From positions 1-59,729 of the forward strand of contig ML769765.1 in the NCBI GenBank assembly GCA_009733575.1: a stretch of 59,729 nt of DNA. The letters are read 5' to 3'. The notes under the pieces were generated by a model. That model did not search any database. It was not told the DNA's origin and saw nothing but the letters and a program-made list of their open reading frames with translations. Each line of letters begins with the position of its first letter. The first letter of the stretch is position 1. This document shows, piece after piece, positions 19,672 through 30,824 of the stretch. The translations under genes and the position numbers were made by a program. Origin of the DNA: Gymnopus androsaceus JB14. Its lineage: Eukaryota > Basidiomycota > Agaricomycetes > Agaricales > Omphalotaceae.

Positions 19672-22600
19672 TTACAGATCAAACGCTGTACTCCTCCACC
19701 CCATTTCCACCCCATCTCCATTCGCCGTTGCTTCCTCCACCTCCACTTTCCCTTGCTCAATTCCCTGTCCAACTTCTTCCACACCTTCCCTCACCCCTTC
19801 AACAACTTCTACAGCGTTTCGCACTACGTCCTGTACGTCTTCAACGCCTTGCTTCAATGTATCTTTGACCCCCTCCACTGCATCATCTACGGCAGTAAGA
19901 ACAGCGGTTTGCGTTTCAGAGACCACCCTGTCAGCGACTTCGGCTGGAGAGTCGGTTGAAGGCAAAGCGGAGGATAAGAGATCGGCTCTGTCTGGCAGGA
20001 GTTGAGGTGCAAGTCCAATTGCTACTGTCGTCGTAGTCGCTGATGTGACTTCTTCTCCTCCGGATCCAGCCCCGTCTGCAGACCTGGTATCATCTTCGAC
20101 CGCTGCAGTCCGCTCAAGCTGTACCCCCTTCAATCCCACTTCTTTCACCGATGTATGCACTTCCACCTCAGGCTCCGCGTCCGCCTCCGCGTCCTCTTCA
20201 TCCGATGACACTTCTCCCAGAGTCTCCACAAGTGAATCCCATACGTCGCCAAAGCCGATTTGAACTGCAACCCGACTTTGATCATCAACAGCCTCCCCGC
20301 GGCGCTTAGCAAGCGCATCCGCTTCCTTCTTTATCCCTGCTGCTCTTTCCCTAGCCCTCAACCTCGCCGCTTTCACAGTCTTGACCAACGTTCTACAGAC
20401 AACTTCACTGGCATGCTCAATACCTTGCCCAATAGCACTCTCCAACTCTCGTCGTACCACGACCTGGGCTAGAGGAAGGACTACAGGCCGAAGCAAGAAT
20501 GCAAGCAAGACTTTCCGTGGCACGCTGGTTAATTTGCTCAGAAGAGTATGATTTGGCAAAGTCCGAAGGCGAGGAGTGATGTTGAGTGTGTGCGGGAGCG
20601 TGAAACGGGTATTCGATATTTTGAAGGGTTCGGAATCCAACTCGTTGGATTCCTCTTCTTTGAGATGGAGGAGACTATCGATATCCGTAGAAGCATCTAC
20701 TTCGATATCCATATCCAACTCGGCTCCATCTCCTTTATTACTTGAAGTTGTAGCTGTAGACGACTTGATATCCCGAAATTCAAACTCCAAATCGAGTAAC
20801 CCCTCATCTCCAACGCCCAACCAGGTTCCAAAGACGGAACTGAGGAGGTTATACCGTGCATAATAGCCGATATTTTCAAGCGTCAGGCGTTGAGTAATTT
20901 TGGACTTTGCCGACATTGTTTGGGAAGGCGCTGTGGCCGAGTCAAGAATAGGAGGGATAGGGAGGGAAGGTAAAGAAGATAAAACTCCTTCCACATGCAA
21001 ATGCATCCTATTGGTCGTTTTAACAGCCGTCTTTACGGCCCCCTCGAGTTCTCTTCTCCCATCTTCAACAACAGCAAGTAAATGGTCATCCTGATTATCC
21101 TGCAACCCATCCAAGCTATCTGATCCGTCAGAATCAGAATCAAATTCCAGAGAGTTAATGGGAGCTTGCGAAGCTGTAGGTGCAGGCACGGAAGGTTCTA
21201 CATCGAAATCCACCAGCATCGGGCGTCCGTTTCTTTGATTTGGATGGTCTACGTGGTGACCTTCTTCCCCAGGTACGTCGACGTCGATTAAAAGTGGTTC
21301 TGCGTCGACTGTTACTGCTGGTGCGAAAGCAGGAGGAACGGAAGAGTAAAACTCGACTCGCGTTTCGCTCCACTGTGTTATCGCGATGGACGAAGGGGTG
21401 AGTAGGCTCGCCATATCCGTCTGCGCCCATGCCCCTTCCCCTTCCCTTCCTCGTTCGGGCTGCGTGATATACGTGGCATATCCCGCTTCTGCATCAACAT
21501 ATGGATCCTTATTACAGCAACAACACCACGAAAAACACGACATGGCCACCGTATTTGCATTTGCTTCCTGTCCAAATTGCACCTCCTTGTCGTCAAGAAC
21601 ACGAATACGCATAAGTCGAGGATCAAGAACGCCTTCCAACCACCTCGAGTCTGAACCCGAACCTGTTGAATGCGAACTGGATTCGGAGGTGTTGGAAACC
21701 AATTCTACGCGAGGAAGTGGGAGAGGAAAACACCATTCCTTCCGAGTCGTTACCTCTTCTGCGCTCGAGCCGTAGTCCACTGTGGTTTGGGGAATAGCAT
21801 TCTTGCCGAAAAGGGATTCTATGAAACCGCCGACAAGTTTGGGTATGATGAACCCTACTATATCGTTAAGCATCGTCGTCAACGCCGAGACGCCAGGGCT
21901 AGAGCTTGAATTAAACATCGATGGACCGGATGTACTACGTTGTTGACGTTTATCCAAGTTGCCATCTTCGTCCGAAGAAGGGCTAATATATCTTTGGATA
22001 TCTTGGGCTAAAACATTGAGACTACGAAGGAGCCTGCGGGAGGTGCGATCTGCACAGAAAGAAGAGAGGAATGCGCTAAATTCGTTTTGGAAGTGGACAA
22101 GTTTGGGAGTCGGAGTCGAAGTTGGTTGTGACTCGTTTGAGCTCGCATCCGATGCAGGGTCAGTGAGATTGGGAGTAGCGATGGAGGATACAGAAGGCGC
22201 CTCTGCCTCCTTTCGCACCCTGCGCACTTTCTCAACCAATACCCCGACATCTTCATGGAAAGAGTCGGAGATGATATATTCCACCTGCTCAGACTCGGAC
22301 TTGGGCTCGAATCCAGTGCCCAACGATGAACTGGCGATTCCATTGAAGGAAGCAACGAGGTCTGATAAGAGCTGTGATTCATCAAAGTTATTCTCTTCTT
22401 CTTCATCCTCTAAATCCTCGACCAGATTAGTCTGTTTGCCTTTGACCAAGCGAGTCAGATGAAGATGAACGCGACAAGGAACTGGGAGGGTGAGATACAC
22501 GAGCAGGTAAAGGCAAAGTGACAACGTCTTCAAAAGCATGCAAAAGAGGATCCAACGACCTTTCAGCCTGCCAAACGTTCTACCAGATCTTTAGAATCTC

Positions 22601-23941
22601 GAAGGAGGGCTTTGAGGTGCTTCCACTGAGGTGTATCGGGAATATCAAACCCTAACCCGGATTCCGAGTCTGAGCTAGACAGAGAGCGTATATTTCGGTA
22701 GTGATTGATCCATTTCCGCGAAAGCGAAAAAAGTGTGCGCAATGCGGAAATTTGAGCTGGATTCTGGTGAATTTGGAGCAGGATCTGTGAGATTGTATCG
22801 TTAGCATGTTACTTCTGTCCAAGAATAAGCATACCTTCTGAACAGAATCAACAATCGCGCCTTTCCGCTCCTCTGCTTGATTCGCTTCAGCCTCAGCTCG
22901 GTCTGCATCCAGTTCTCGCTGTTGACGCGTCGTATGTGGTTCTTGAGCATCACGTTGCTCACGCGCATGCTCGTGACGCGTAGACTGCACTTGACGAACT
23001 TCACCCAGTGTATGCTCAGCTACATCTTCCGCCCGCGTCTTCAAAGCCTGGAGCTCATCTACCACTTCTTCCCTTGCCTCAGGAACACTGGCGGATGAAA
23101 AATCGAGGTTGAGTGCAACGTGCTCTGCATCTTTTGCCACATCTTCAATACCAGCAGCACTCAGGCCTAAACCCTCTGCAGCATCATGTACTCGGTCGGC
23201 GACGTGTACCGCATGATCAGCTAGATTCTGAGCGGTCTCTGCAGCGTTTTCCGCCTTTACGGCGATATCTTCGACTTTTCGTACACCCTTGACGAGTGAG
23301 GAGAGAAAGTACTGGCGAGTCAGGAGCAAGAGATTGCTAAGAAGGATGCGGAAGGAGGTTGAAGTGATGAAGAGGGGGAGGAGGACGCGTATTGATGCGA
23401 AGAATAGCGGGATGTCTGTTTCAAGTTCAGAGCTGATTTGTAGGACGGGGTCTAATTCGGCTGGTGGTTCGAGGATTATCAATTCTTCTGGAGGAGATAC
23501 AGCGAGGATCCGGGCATGATTCAGGATATTCTGAATTTTATCGTCGTCTGAAAGAAACCAGTTAACGAATGAGTGAGAGGCAATAGAAATATACGAACGA
23601 TTCTTCTCCAATCCAAAGACCATTGCCAGTCCCAAAACCTTTCTTAGGTCTCGTAAAACTCTATGACCTGCAGGACTCAACTCAGCTTTTCCGACTCGTG
23701 TCCCATTCTCAAGTAACAAGTCCGTTTTCAATGCGGCCTTGACAAGTCCATTAACCTGTTCCTGCGAAGGAAGTTTGCCGTTTTTCAACGCAGCGAAGAT
23801 GTGGACGAGGGTTTTAGAAACATGTTTGAGATTGGTCTGATTTGGTTCAGTATTTTTCGAATTGATTAGAGGCTCGTTCTCTTCTATATTGTGTTGAGAT
23901 GAGCGACGACGACGACGAAGGCAAGAGGCGCAGATTCCCAT
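19672..23941 (-). CDS. HAM1-like lipid-binding-type protein
   Basis: Large minus-strand gene of a fungal family with HAM1-type N- and C-terminal regions, thought to bind lipid; the function is not well defined. The likely start at 23941 gives MGICASC, which fits N-myristoylation (Gly2, Ser6) with nearby Cys for acylation. An in-frame ATG at 24001 is the alternative. An intron is likely at about 23550-23605 (GTTCGT...TTTCAG) and another begins at GTATGC after VDSVQK (about 22832). The family segments GKLPSQEQVNGLVKAAL, LSPAGHRVLRDLRKVLG, RSLDPLLHAFEDVV and LENIGYYARYNLLSSVFGTWLGVGDEGLLDLEF are visible. Long acidic low-complexity parts and valine-rich amphipathic repeats near the C-terminus follow. 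Two apparent +1 shifts near 22565 and 22440 break the frame. Confidence 0.7.
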
Positions 23942-24517
23942 CTCATGAGGGGAAGCTGAATGTAGTTGAAGTGAAGAAGCTTCGCTGAGTCCTGACATCA
24001 TTGTCCAACTTTAGGCCTAACTAGCGCCCTAGAACCGCGTGTGTTTACAGTACAGCTGATTGCGAAATCGTACTTACCCGCGAAATGGTTCATCAGTAGC
24101 CCCCTGACGCGCCTTCTATATGGTTCGTACGCACGGATCACATACTGTCTGCCTTGAGGCTTATCAATATGTCAAGTGAATGATACCCTTTGAGCTCGGA
24201 AAGCAGCAGAGCTGCATCTTCTGTAGGATATATGGAAAATTTGAGCAGAAAATTAGGATGCAGCTGCAGCCAGAGTTGGAGCGCGAGCTTGAGAGTAGGG
24301 CCAAACTGGCCGATCTTTGCCCCGTCAACAATAATTTAATTTTAAGGTTTAACAAAAGTTTTCGCGGGCTTTCTTGGTCGCCCGGTAAACCAAACTTTTG
24401 TTGATCTCAAACTCAAACTCTAACTCTAATGACTGTTTTGAACCTTATTCACTGTCGTCCTCGAAAACAAGTGTTCGTTGCTCTGCACGATGAGAATCCT
24501 CCTTCTTCCGTACCGCC
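23942..24517. other. Divergent intergenic region
   Basis: Upstream of the HAM1-like gene. A hairpin has arms AACAAAAGTTT (24351-24361) and AAACTTTTGTT (24391-24401), with a GCGGGC/GCCCG inner stem. No gene recognised. Confidence 0.4.
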
Positions 24518-24744
24518 ATGACCTCGGGTGCTCAGAAGTCAGCGGCAACGACATGGAACTCCGGTCCAATATGGACTCAGAACGGCTGGATAGAGAGTAC
24601 CTTGGACGCTCTTCTTATCCTCGAGGCGGCTCGACGAGGCCTTATCCCTCGTGTTACCAGACGTCTCGTGGATTCTGAGCGCAAGATGATCTCTTCTGCG
24701 TATGTCAGCCCCAACACTGATCCCGAACCGACCAATAAGATCCA
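24518..24744 (+). pseudogene. Truncated WOPR (Gti1/Pac2) regulator, N-terminal half only
   Basis: WOPR proteins are fungal DNA-binding regulators of morphology. From ATG near 24521 (MTSGAQKSAATTWNS) the ORF carries NGWIESTLDALLILEAARRGL and IPRVTRRLVDSERKMISSA, the standard first half of the WOPR box. A GTATGT donor-like site follows. The expected continuation (FVFDE, then a tryptophan-rich W-T-D-G segment) is absent. Sequence instead passes into a piece shared with the regulator gene at 46.6 kb. It looks like a gene cut by rearrangement. Confidence 0.7.
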
Positions 24745-24855
24745 AATGGCTTTATTGGAGCACGTAGATTTAAAATCATCCAAGCTGTATGTGCAGTTTA
24801 TACAAAATGTATATTCTTTGTCGCCGACCCTTTTCCACCTTCAGATCTTGATTGT
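24745..24855 (+). repeat. Segment homologous to part of the 46.6-kb regulator gene
   Basis: It reads LEHVDLKSSKLYVQFIQN and then gacccttttccacc-ttcag. The reverse complement of about 46575-46685 gives LEHVDSQSSKSYVQFMQN and the same gacccttttccaca-ttcag intron end. The similarity runs for about 110 bp, so a shared fragment abuts two different truncated regulator genes. Confidence 0.65.
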
Positions 24856-24938
24856 GAGTGCAGGAAATGCTTTGAGAGCCTTTTTCGCATCCTGCTTCTG
24901 GAATGCCTGCCATCGTTTCCCTGACCGCTCATTCAACT

Positions 24939-25136
24939 TCATCTGACCATGCGAACCCGAGAGCGCATCCATGCCAAGATGATACAAAACATTGCATGCA
25001 TATGGGTGTGGAGATGATACTTTTGGACCACACATGAAAAGATAGGGAGCGTGCTATCATTATCACTTTCCGCATCCGAATCACCGGCCTTCGTTGCGAG
25101 CTTGATAGCATCTAGCTCATCTCGCGAGAAGAGCAT
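24939..25136 (-). CDS. Short hypothetical ORF or gene fragment
   Basis: From ATG at 25136 the frame reads MLFSRDELDAIKLATKAGDSDAESDNDS, a soluble acidic start that looks like a real N-terminus. It then becomes unconvincing after IFSC. Not recognised; probably a truncated fragment. Confidence 0.25.
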   Translation of the reverse strand: MLFSRDELDAIKLATKAGDSDAESDNDSTLPIFSCVVQKYHLHTHMHAMFCIILAWMRSRVRMVR

Positions 25137-25194
25137 AATCTAAGGACGACGGGATAACGGAGTAAAGGTAAAACTTTTTTTGGTACTGCACTTC

Positions 25195-25431
25195 AGCGTG
25201 TTAGCGCTTCTTGAGGCTTCCTGCTTCCTGCTTCTTCGACCAAATATGGCCAAAATACGTTAAAGTTTTCGGCTCGGCGCTCGCGCGCCCACCTGGAGTA
25301 CGCTATATCGGGACAGGGAAGCACTATTTTTGGCCTAAAATACGCTATAGATGGACAGGAAAATCGCCAAAATCGCGACCTAAAATACGCTATTCCGGAC
25401 AAAGGTTGGCGGTAGTTTCTGGGGGCCTGGA
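25195..25431. mobile_element. Degenerate relative of the hAT-type MITE at 51994
   Basis: The right end (GGTTGGCGGTAGTTTCTGGGGGCCT, shown here in full only by position 25404-25429) matches the terminal repeat at 52374-52399. Internal TACGCTAT motifs occur at about 25301, 25341 and 25387, with GGACAGG/GGACAAAGG beside them. The left terminus is not recognisable. Confidence 0.5.
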
Positions 25432-25603
25432 GGTCGCTGGTAGTAGCGAGGGGTAGAAGCCGAGTATCAGTGGGTAGCAGCGGCGCTGGCGGTCTTGACG
25501 CATTCAATTACCAATCTTACTATACTAGCTACTGTTTTAATGGGATTTTTGCATTGTTTTTTAATTCACTGCGTGAACCGAAAACCCGGCTGAAACAGGC
25601 TTA

Positions 25604-25860
25604 TGGACATTCAAAATAGACATTCTACAGACAGCTGAATAGATAAGATAGACGAAAAAAATGTGTCTATAAAATTATCTATCTGGTCTACCCATAGACG
25701 AGAAACATCTATGGATAGACACTAGGTGTCTATCTCAAGATCATGTACCGTCTGAGGGTAGACGCGTATCTTAGATACGCGTTCTATCCGTGTGTGGCGT
25801 CTGTGGCGTCAGGAAAATCAAGGGTTTGTCTATGACGTCTATGGGTAGATGTCCTTTGCA
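25604..25860. repeat. GTCTAT/ATAGAC-rich palindromic repeat
   Basis: ATAGAC or GTCTAT occurs about ten times in 250 bp. A perfect palindrome has arms ACGCGTATCT and AGATACGCGT (25762-25782). The outer parts (GGACATTC...ATAGAC and GTCTATGGGTAGATGTCC) are weakly inverted, so this may be an old MITE. Confidence 0.4.
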
Positions 25861-25975
25861 TGTCTACTGCTATATAACGGCCACACTGGCCACCATGTCA
25901 AAACAGTGCCACATGTTACTATATAACAAGTTAGTTAGCTACGTTCAACTGCACCTTCCCTCTCCACTCTACAGC

Positions 25976-26872
25976 AATGAACAGCTCTCTTTTATTGGAA
26001 AAGACCACCGGTATCCAAAGTCTTTCCGGGGGCAATCTTCGTCCAATAACTTCACTGGCTACTGGGCGCTACGATAAATGTTCATTGTAAGTTCTTGTCC
26101 TGTTCCAATAATTTATACACTCACAGCTTATCTAGCGCTAATCCCAATAGCATAACGCTTACCCCGGGATATCCTTATGCCCAAGGCTCCATGTATGTTT
26201 ACCAGTGATTCACTGAAACTCGAAATTCATTTCTCGATTCAGACCACAATACCTGCCTCAACAATGGACTGCATATACCCATCCCGAAGGACAATTGTAT
26301 TTTCATCGAAACGCTATGCTTCAAATCACGACGGACGCTTTGGATGTGCATGACTTGGAAAAGGACGTAGATGATGGTTTCGAGGATGAGGCAGAATCTT
26401 TAGAAAGTGAACCTCGCCCTCAGGTAAGGACTTTCACTTTTCATTCCCTTTTTCCATGCCGAGTGTTTTATGCATACTATTATAGGCTTCACTGCCCATC
26501 CCTAATGAGCTTGGTGCCGGGGCCTTCTTCAGTGGGAGTCGAAATTTCACTATCAACGGCGGTGAATATCAGGCAGTCAATGGAGATAAACATACAACTA
26601 TTAACAACAATCCGACTATTAGCATCTACAACATATATCCCGGAAATGACAACTCTCCTCCCGTTCCTTCAAATCCTTCAAATCCTCCTGCAGCCCCTTG
26701 CAGCCCGGCTTTCTCTACCAAAAGGTCCCCTCGTCGTCCTCGGAGTCGCTGGAGTATCACTACATTCACGCATATGGTTTATCATCACTACCTTCCTGCA
26801 GTGATGTATTATCCCATGCTATGGACTGGGTACTTTGTTCCCGTATTTGTTCCAGCTTGTCCTTGGCCATAA
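25976..26872 (+). CDS. WW-like domain protein with NFTINGG tail
   Basis: Four exons join in frame. Start ATG 25976 (MNSSLLLEKTTG), donor GTAAGT near 26090; a second exon (LSSANPNSITLTPGYPYAQGS) ends at GTATGT near 26195. The third starts IPQYLPQQWTAYTHPEGQLYF, a WW-like module, and ends ESEPRPQ at a GTAAGG donor near 26422. The last begins ASLPIPNELGAGAFF after TTATAG at 26485 and runs to TAA at 26872. The last exon contains FSGSRNFTINGGEYQAVNGD, a motif common in lineage-specific agaricomycete proteins. Function unknown. The C-terminal half is duplicated in inverted orientation at 45714-46110. Confidence 0.65.
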
Positions 26873-28093
26873 GTGCTCTTGGACGTATGGGTCATGATAT
26901 CTACGTCAGAGGAATGAGGACCTGTGAAGAGAGGTGGTTATGGCTCCCGATCTCCTCTCCAACATTCCAACTTCAGCTTGGATAACATTCCTTCCTTCCA
27001 TCCCTTGTCCTAGACTCACTGCGACCCACTATTCTTTCTTTCTTTTTTCATTCTCTCCCTCCACTTCTGACATGCATCCTAACTTATATCCCCTCCATTG
27101 CGCATATGCGTATTCTTATATATATTTATTTTCTCAGTCTTCCATCCATCCCCGCATTTGGACACTGGACCAATTAAGGTCTTTGTCTGATCCTCGTTCA
27201 TCCTGCAACATTCTCATTTCCTCCGATTTTATGGGTATGGACTTGAGTCATCCTAACCAACTTCCATCTCGAATATCTGCTTCCTGGTTTTCTCATAGCC
27301 TCCGAGGGCTCAGCTTCTAGCATGATCTGTGCTTATCTCCCTTCACCGTTTTCAACGGTAGTATTCTACATCTTCATGATTGTCACGACCTGTATTTATT
27401 CTACTTACATTTTGCGTTTGTTTCCCTTCCTTTTCCGCATGTACTACGGTTTCCTTCGTCGTCATGATCGGTACTTACATTCACAGTATAGTGTTCTTCA
27501 TCTACGGCCCGTATTCTTACAGTTTGCTTTCCTTTTTTTTTCCACATGACATACGGTTCCCTTCGTTGTCATGATCGGTGTGAACCATGTTCACCATGTC
27601 GTTTTCCCCATTTCCTCTAATTCTGGCTTCCGCGTGGGCTACAATTTTCTTCGTCGTCACAACGCGATCGGTATACGCCCGTAGTAGTGTGGTAGATTTC
27701 CCTACTATGATGACTGAAATATATATTTATTAAAACTTCTGTACAGTAAACAAGCGAGAGCTAATCAGCGAACTTCACATCGCTCAAAAACAATAGCTTA
27801 GTCTTGGGGTCTCATATTATTGTTTTTTTAAAAGTCTGTATGTAGTATAACAGTTGCTGAAAATTTCTGGATGTACAGTAAAGTCGCGCTCTGTGAACGT
27901 GTCTTAACGCGTGCCGTCACAGATCGATAACGTTTTATTTTTCTTTTCTTTCTCTCATGAACCACACCAAGATACCTTGCAATCGGCTTATTCCTTTGAG
28001 CTCGTGGAGGCGGCATGGCCTGTGTAAGACCTTGGAAAAAGCTTAACTGCGCTTTTGCAACTCTTGGTGTTTCTAACCAACGCCACTGAAGAA
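26873..28093. other. Spacer with duplicated 3' flank and repeats
   Basis: Pieces at about 27360-27690 (TTCCGCATGTACTACGG, GTCGTCATGATCGGTACTTA, GCGTGGGCTAC) correspond in order to the reverse complement of about 45000-45260, downstream of the inverted paralogue. No gene is supported. 27760-28093 is promoter and leader of the next gene and is repeated upstream of its tandem copy. Confidence 0.55.
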
Positions 28094-29794
28094 ATGTCTT
28101 CCGACAAAGTTGGAATCTCAGACGTGAATTTTGTAGCTGATCTCGTCCGCCAGCAAGGCGAAGAGTTACTTCGATTGCGAAAGGAACTCGAGACCACACA
28201 GGTGTGTACCCGAATCAAAAGCTGATTTCATTCTAAACTTTGTGTATGTTCAGAAAGTCAATGCTGCGTCAATCGACGCTCTTCGTGCTGCAGAAAGGCA
28301 CATCGAGGATCTTCAACAGAATTGTTCGCAGTGGCGCCTGCGATTCTTAAACATCAGGCTAGAACTAGATGCTCTCCAGACTGAGAATGACTCCATGGCA
28401 AGTCAATTGGAAGCTACTCGTGCAGACCTGCGAACTGGTCTAGATTTCGCAAATCTATCAGAGTCTTTTGTTGAACCACAGCAGCCAATCGAAGAAAGAG
28501 CTCCCAGTTCGAGCACAAGTATAGCAGCGGCAGAAGAGTCAGATTTAGACGGATACACAAGTATTTCTTTTGTGAGTGTTTGGATCTCCTTACTGCAATC
28601 GCTTACGATGTCCTCTATAGAGAGATATCGCTAGCTCTAGTACTAGTAGTGTTATCGGCCGCCCCGATGTCACTGACTGTCCCATCCCCAATGTAAGATC
28701 AAAATCGTCCAAGTTGAAAGTACTAAAGTACATGACACATCCTTTCAGCGTGCTGCCAGTGATGATTGGCTTGAAGTAGGTGCTTGTGGGTTGGATTATG
28801 CAGCTTCAACTGTATCGGAGAGCAATCGCGACGAGGAGAAGGTGTCACATGCAGGCACGGAGATCTTGATCTCAGATGAAGAAGTGCGCCTTGAGCGTCC
28901 TCGTGTTTTAGACGCGGACAAGAATGTGAGTCCAAGGATTTTTTATTGTGTCGCTATGAGTATCTCATCCCTTCTATCTTCAAAGGAAACCCCAAAATCC
29001 GATATTTCCGAAGCAGCGACGGTCGATTTAGACGAGCAAAATGACGACGTTTCGGTCAATCCGTTCACTGAGCAGTTCATGTCCGAGTCTTTGGATGGCA
29101 TCCCGCGCCATGTTAACCATCTTGCGAGGTCTCTCTCTGTAGAATATTTAAAGCCAGTGTGCTCAAGACTAACCAACACCACGAACAAAGTTGTCGACGC
29201 GTTGTGTCTGAGGGTAAGCATTGCTATAATGGTTACCCTTATCTCACCAACATCACGTTCCTAGGCTCTCGGCCCCGCAGCAGAAACAAGCTATTATGTT
29301 TTGAAGGTCCCTCAAGCGCTGCTTGCATACCCCAATATCAACAACGGGACCCTCATCACGGTCTCGAAGAGCGCTAATAATCTCTCCTACAATCTAACAA
29401 AACTCAAAAGCGGGTGGAAAGGTCATGTACTTCTCCAGCCAATGAACTCTGCCGGAGAACTCTATTATCTAGGAGAGTATGAAAGCGGTGGCGGTCGTAG
29501 AATGACATACAGTGAATATGGCTTGCTCCCAGAAGAGGTAAGTCAATCATATATAACTTTCATTTGCTGGACAGTCTGTTTATTTGAACTTCCCCACAGA
29601 CGAAGCTTTACATATTCAATTTGGCGAACGCGCTTCGGCCCCAGAACATTCACACCATTGCGCAAGTGGCATTGGATATGTCGAAGGACACCGGAATATA
29701 CATTGCGAAAACTGAATTGCGCTTCATTGGGTACAGTGCGATCGTCGAGAACCAGTTAGGAAAGGAGGCTAGGCAGGAGAAAGATGCATGGTAA
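28094..29794 (+). CDS. Coiled-coil protein with conserved C-terminal domain, tandem copy 1
   Basis: Seven exons, all with canonical ends and in phase: 28094-28201, 28254-28571, 28621-28692, 28749-28925, 28986-29213, 29265-29537 and 29600-29794 (TAA). The product is about 456 residues. The first 110 residues are a charged coiled coil (LVRQQGEELLRLRKELETTQ; DALQTENDSMASQLEATRAD). A Ser/acid-rich linker follows. The C-terminal 200 residues form a folded domain (VPQALLAYPNINNGTL, WKGHVLLQ, ELYYLGEYESGG, TGIYIAKTELRFIGY). The end resembles DUF6697-type agaricomycete proteins from memory, with low certainty. No signal peptide or membrane segment; the function is unknown. The neighbour at 30825-32553 is a full-length tandem duplicate with the same exon plan. 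Confidence 0.85.
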
Positions 29795-30468
29795 TCGTAT
29801 CGAAGCTTTTTCCACTTGATTTACACGAAGACCGAGAAATACGTACATACTTTATAGCCTTGTATTTGGGGTACAATACGCCATCTTGACCCTATTTATT
29901 AGTTGACGTTTTGAAAGCTCTTCACCATTTCTGGCACAATCTTTCCCTTGATCTTTCTCACAAGGTCAAAGCTAGAGTTATCTTCTCGGTTACATGTAAC
30001 ATAAGTACGTTTCTCTCATATCTTCTGTATGCAATTTTTTAAAGTTCGTTCTTGCCTTTGTCTCGCCAGTGGGATGTTCGTGCTACTGCCTACTCGAGCT
30101 TCCGAAGATGATTTGACTGAGTTTACTTTCATCACACCGCGACGGCAACCGAACCATGAACTCAGTGGGTTCTAGCCTGAGCGCATCACAATGGCTGAAC
30201 TTATATATTTAACTATACAGTATAATTTTTTCCCCAGACTTTGAATGTTGTACATGTATTTGGTTAGGATGCAGTTTCGTAAAAGAACATTTCTACTGCG
30301 TTGGATACAATACAGGAAACAATCGGCAACTTCACATTGTTGACACCGTGCTCGAAAGCAATAGCTTATTCCTGTAGTCCCGTATTATAGTTTAGGCCTG
30401 TATGTAGTATAACCCTGGCAGTTATTGAATATTCTGGATATAAAATCGCGCTCTGACCAGAGTATTTA
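29795..30468. other. Intergenic region between tandem paralogues
   Basis: Contains the 3' flank of copy 1 (CACAAGGTCAAAGCTAGAG...TTCTCGGTTAC near 29960-29995), which recurs after copy 2 and, inverted, near 44650-44690. The upstream flank of copy 2 (30340-30460) resembles that of copy 1. No separate gene. Confidence 0.5.
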
Positions 30469-30559
30469 CAGCTGTTTCGCGGAGGTCACCTCCAAAATCC
30501 TGAGGTGACGAACGCAATCAATTCTATTGGGGCTCTTAGTCCGTTTTTCGAAACAGCTG
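30469..30559. mobile_element. 91-bp MITE with 11-bp TIRs and TA targets
   Basis: CAGCTGTTTCG at the left end and CGAAACAGCTG at the right end, flanked by TA at 30467-30468 and 30560-30561. The matching upstream flank of copy 1 (about 27885-27910) lacks it, so the paralogue serves as an approximate empty-site reference. Confidence 0.75.
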
Positions 30560-30824
30560 TACTTATTGTGAAAAGCGTGTCTTGACGCGTGACGTCACGG
30601 ATCGGCGGTTTGATTCAATAACGTTTTACTCTCTTTCTTTCCATGAGCACACCAAGATACCTTTGCAGGCTCATGATCATTCCTTTAAACTCGACGCCGA
30701 GGTTCACTAAATATGGTACTCAATGGAGGCGGCATGGTCTGTGGGAGAACTCAGCAAAGCTTATCGTCAAAGCTTCACTGCGCTTTTGCAATTCTTTGTC
30801 TTTTGAACCAACACCACTGAAGAA

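Noticed and set aside
20045..22462. Plus-strand ORFs of 60-170 codons
   Set aside because: Antisense to the Ser/Glu/Val-rich HAM1-like frame; low-complexity shadow reading.
28578..28935. Minus-strand ORFs over the tandem paralogues
   Set aside because: Antisense shadows of well-phased plus-strand exons.
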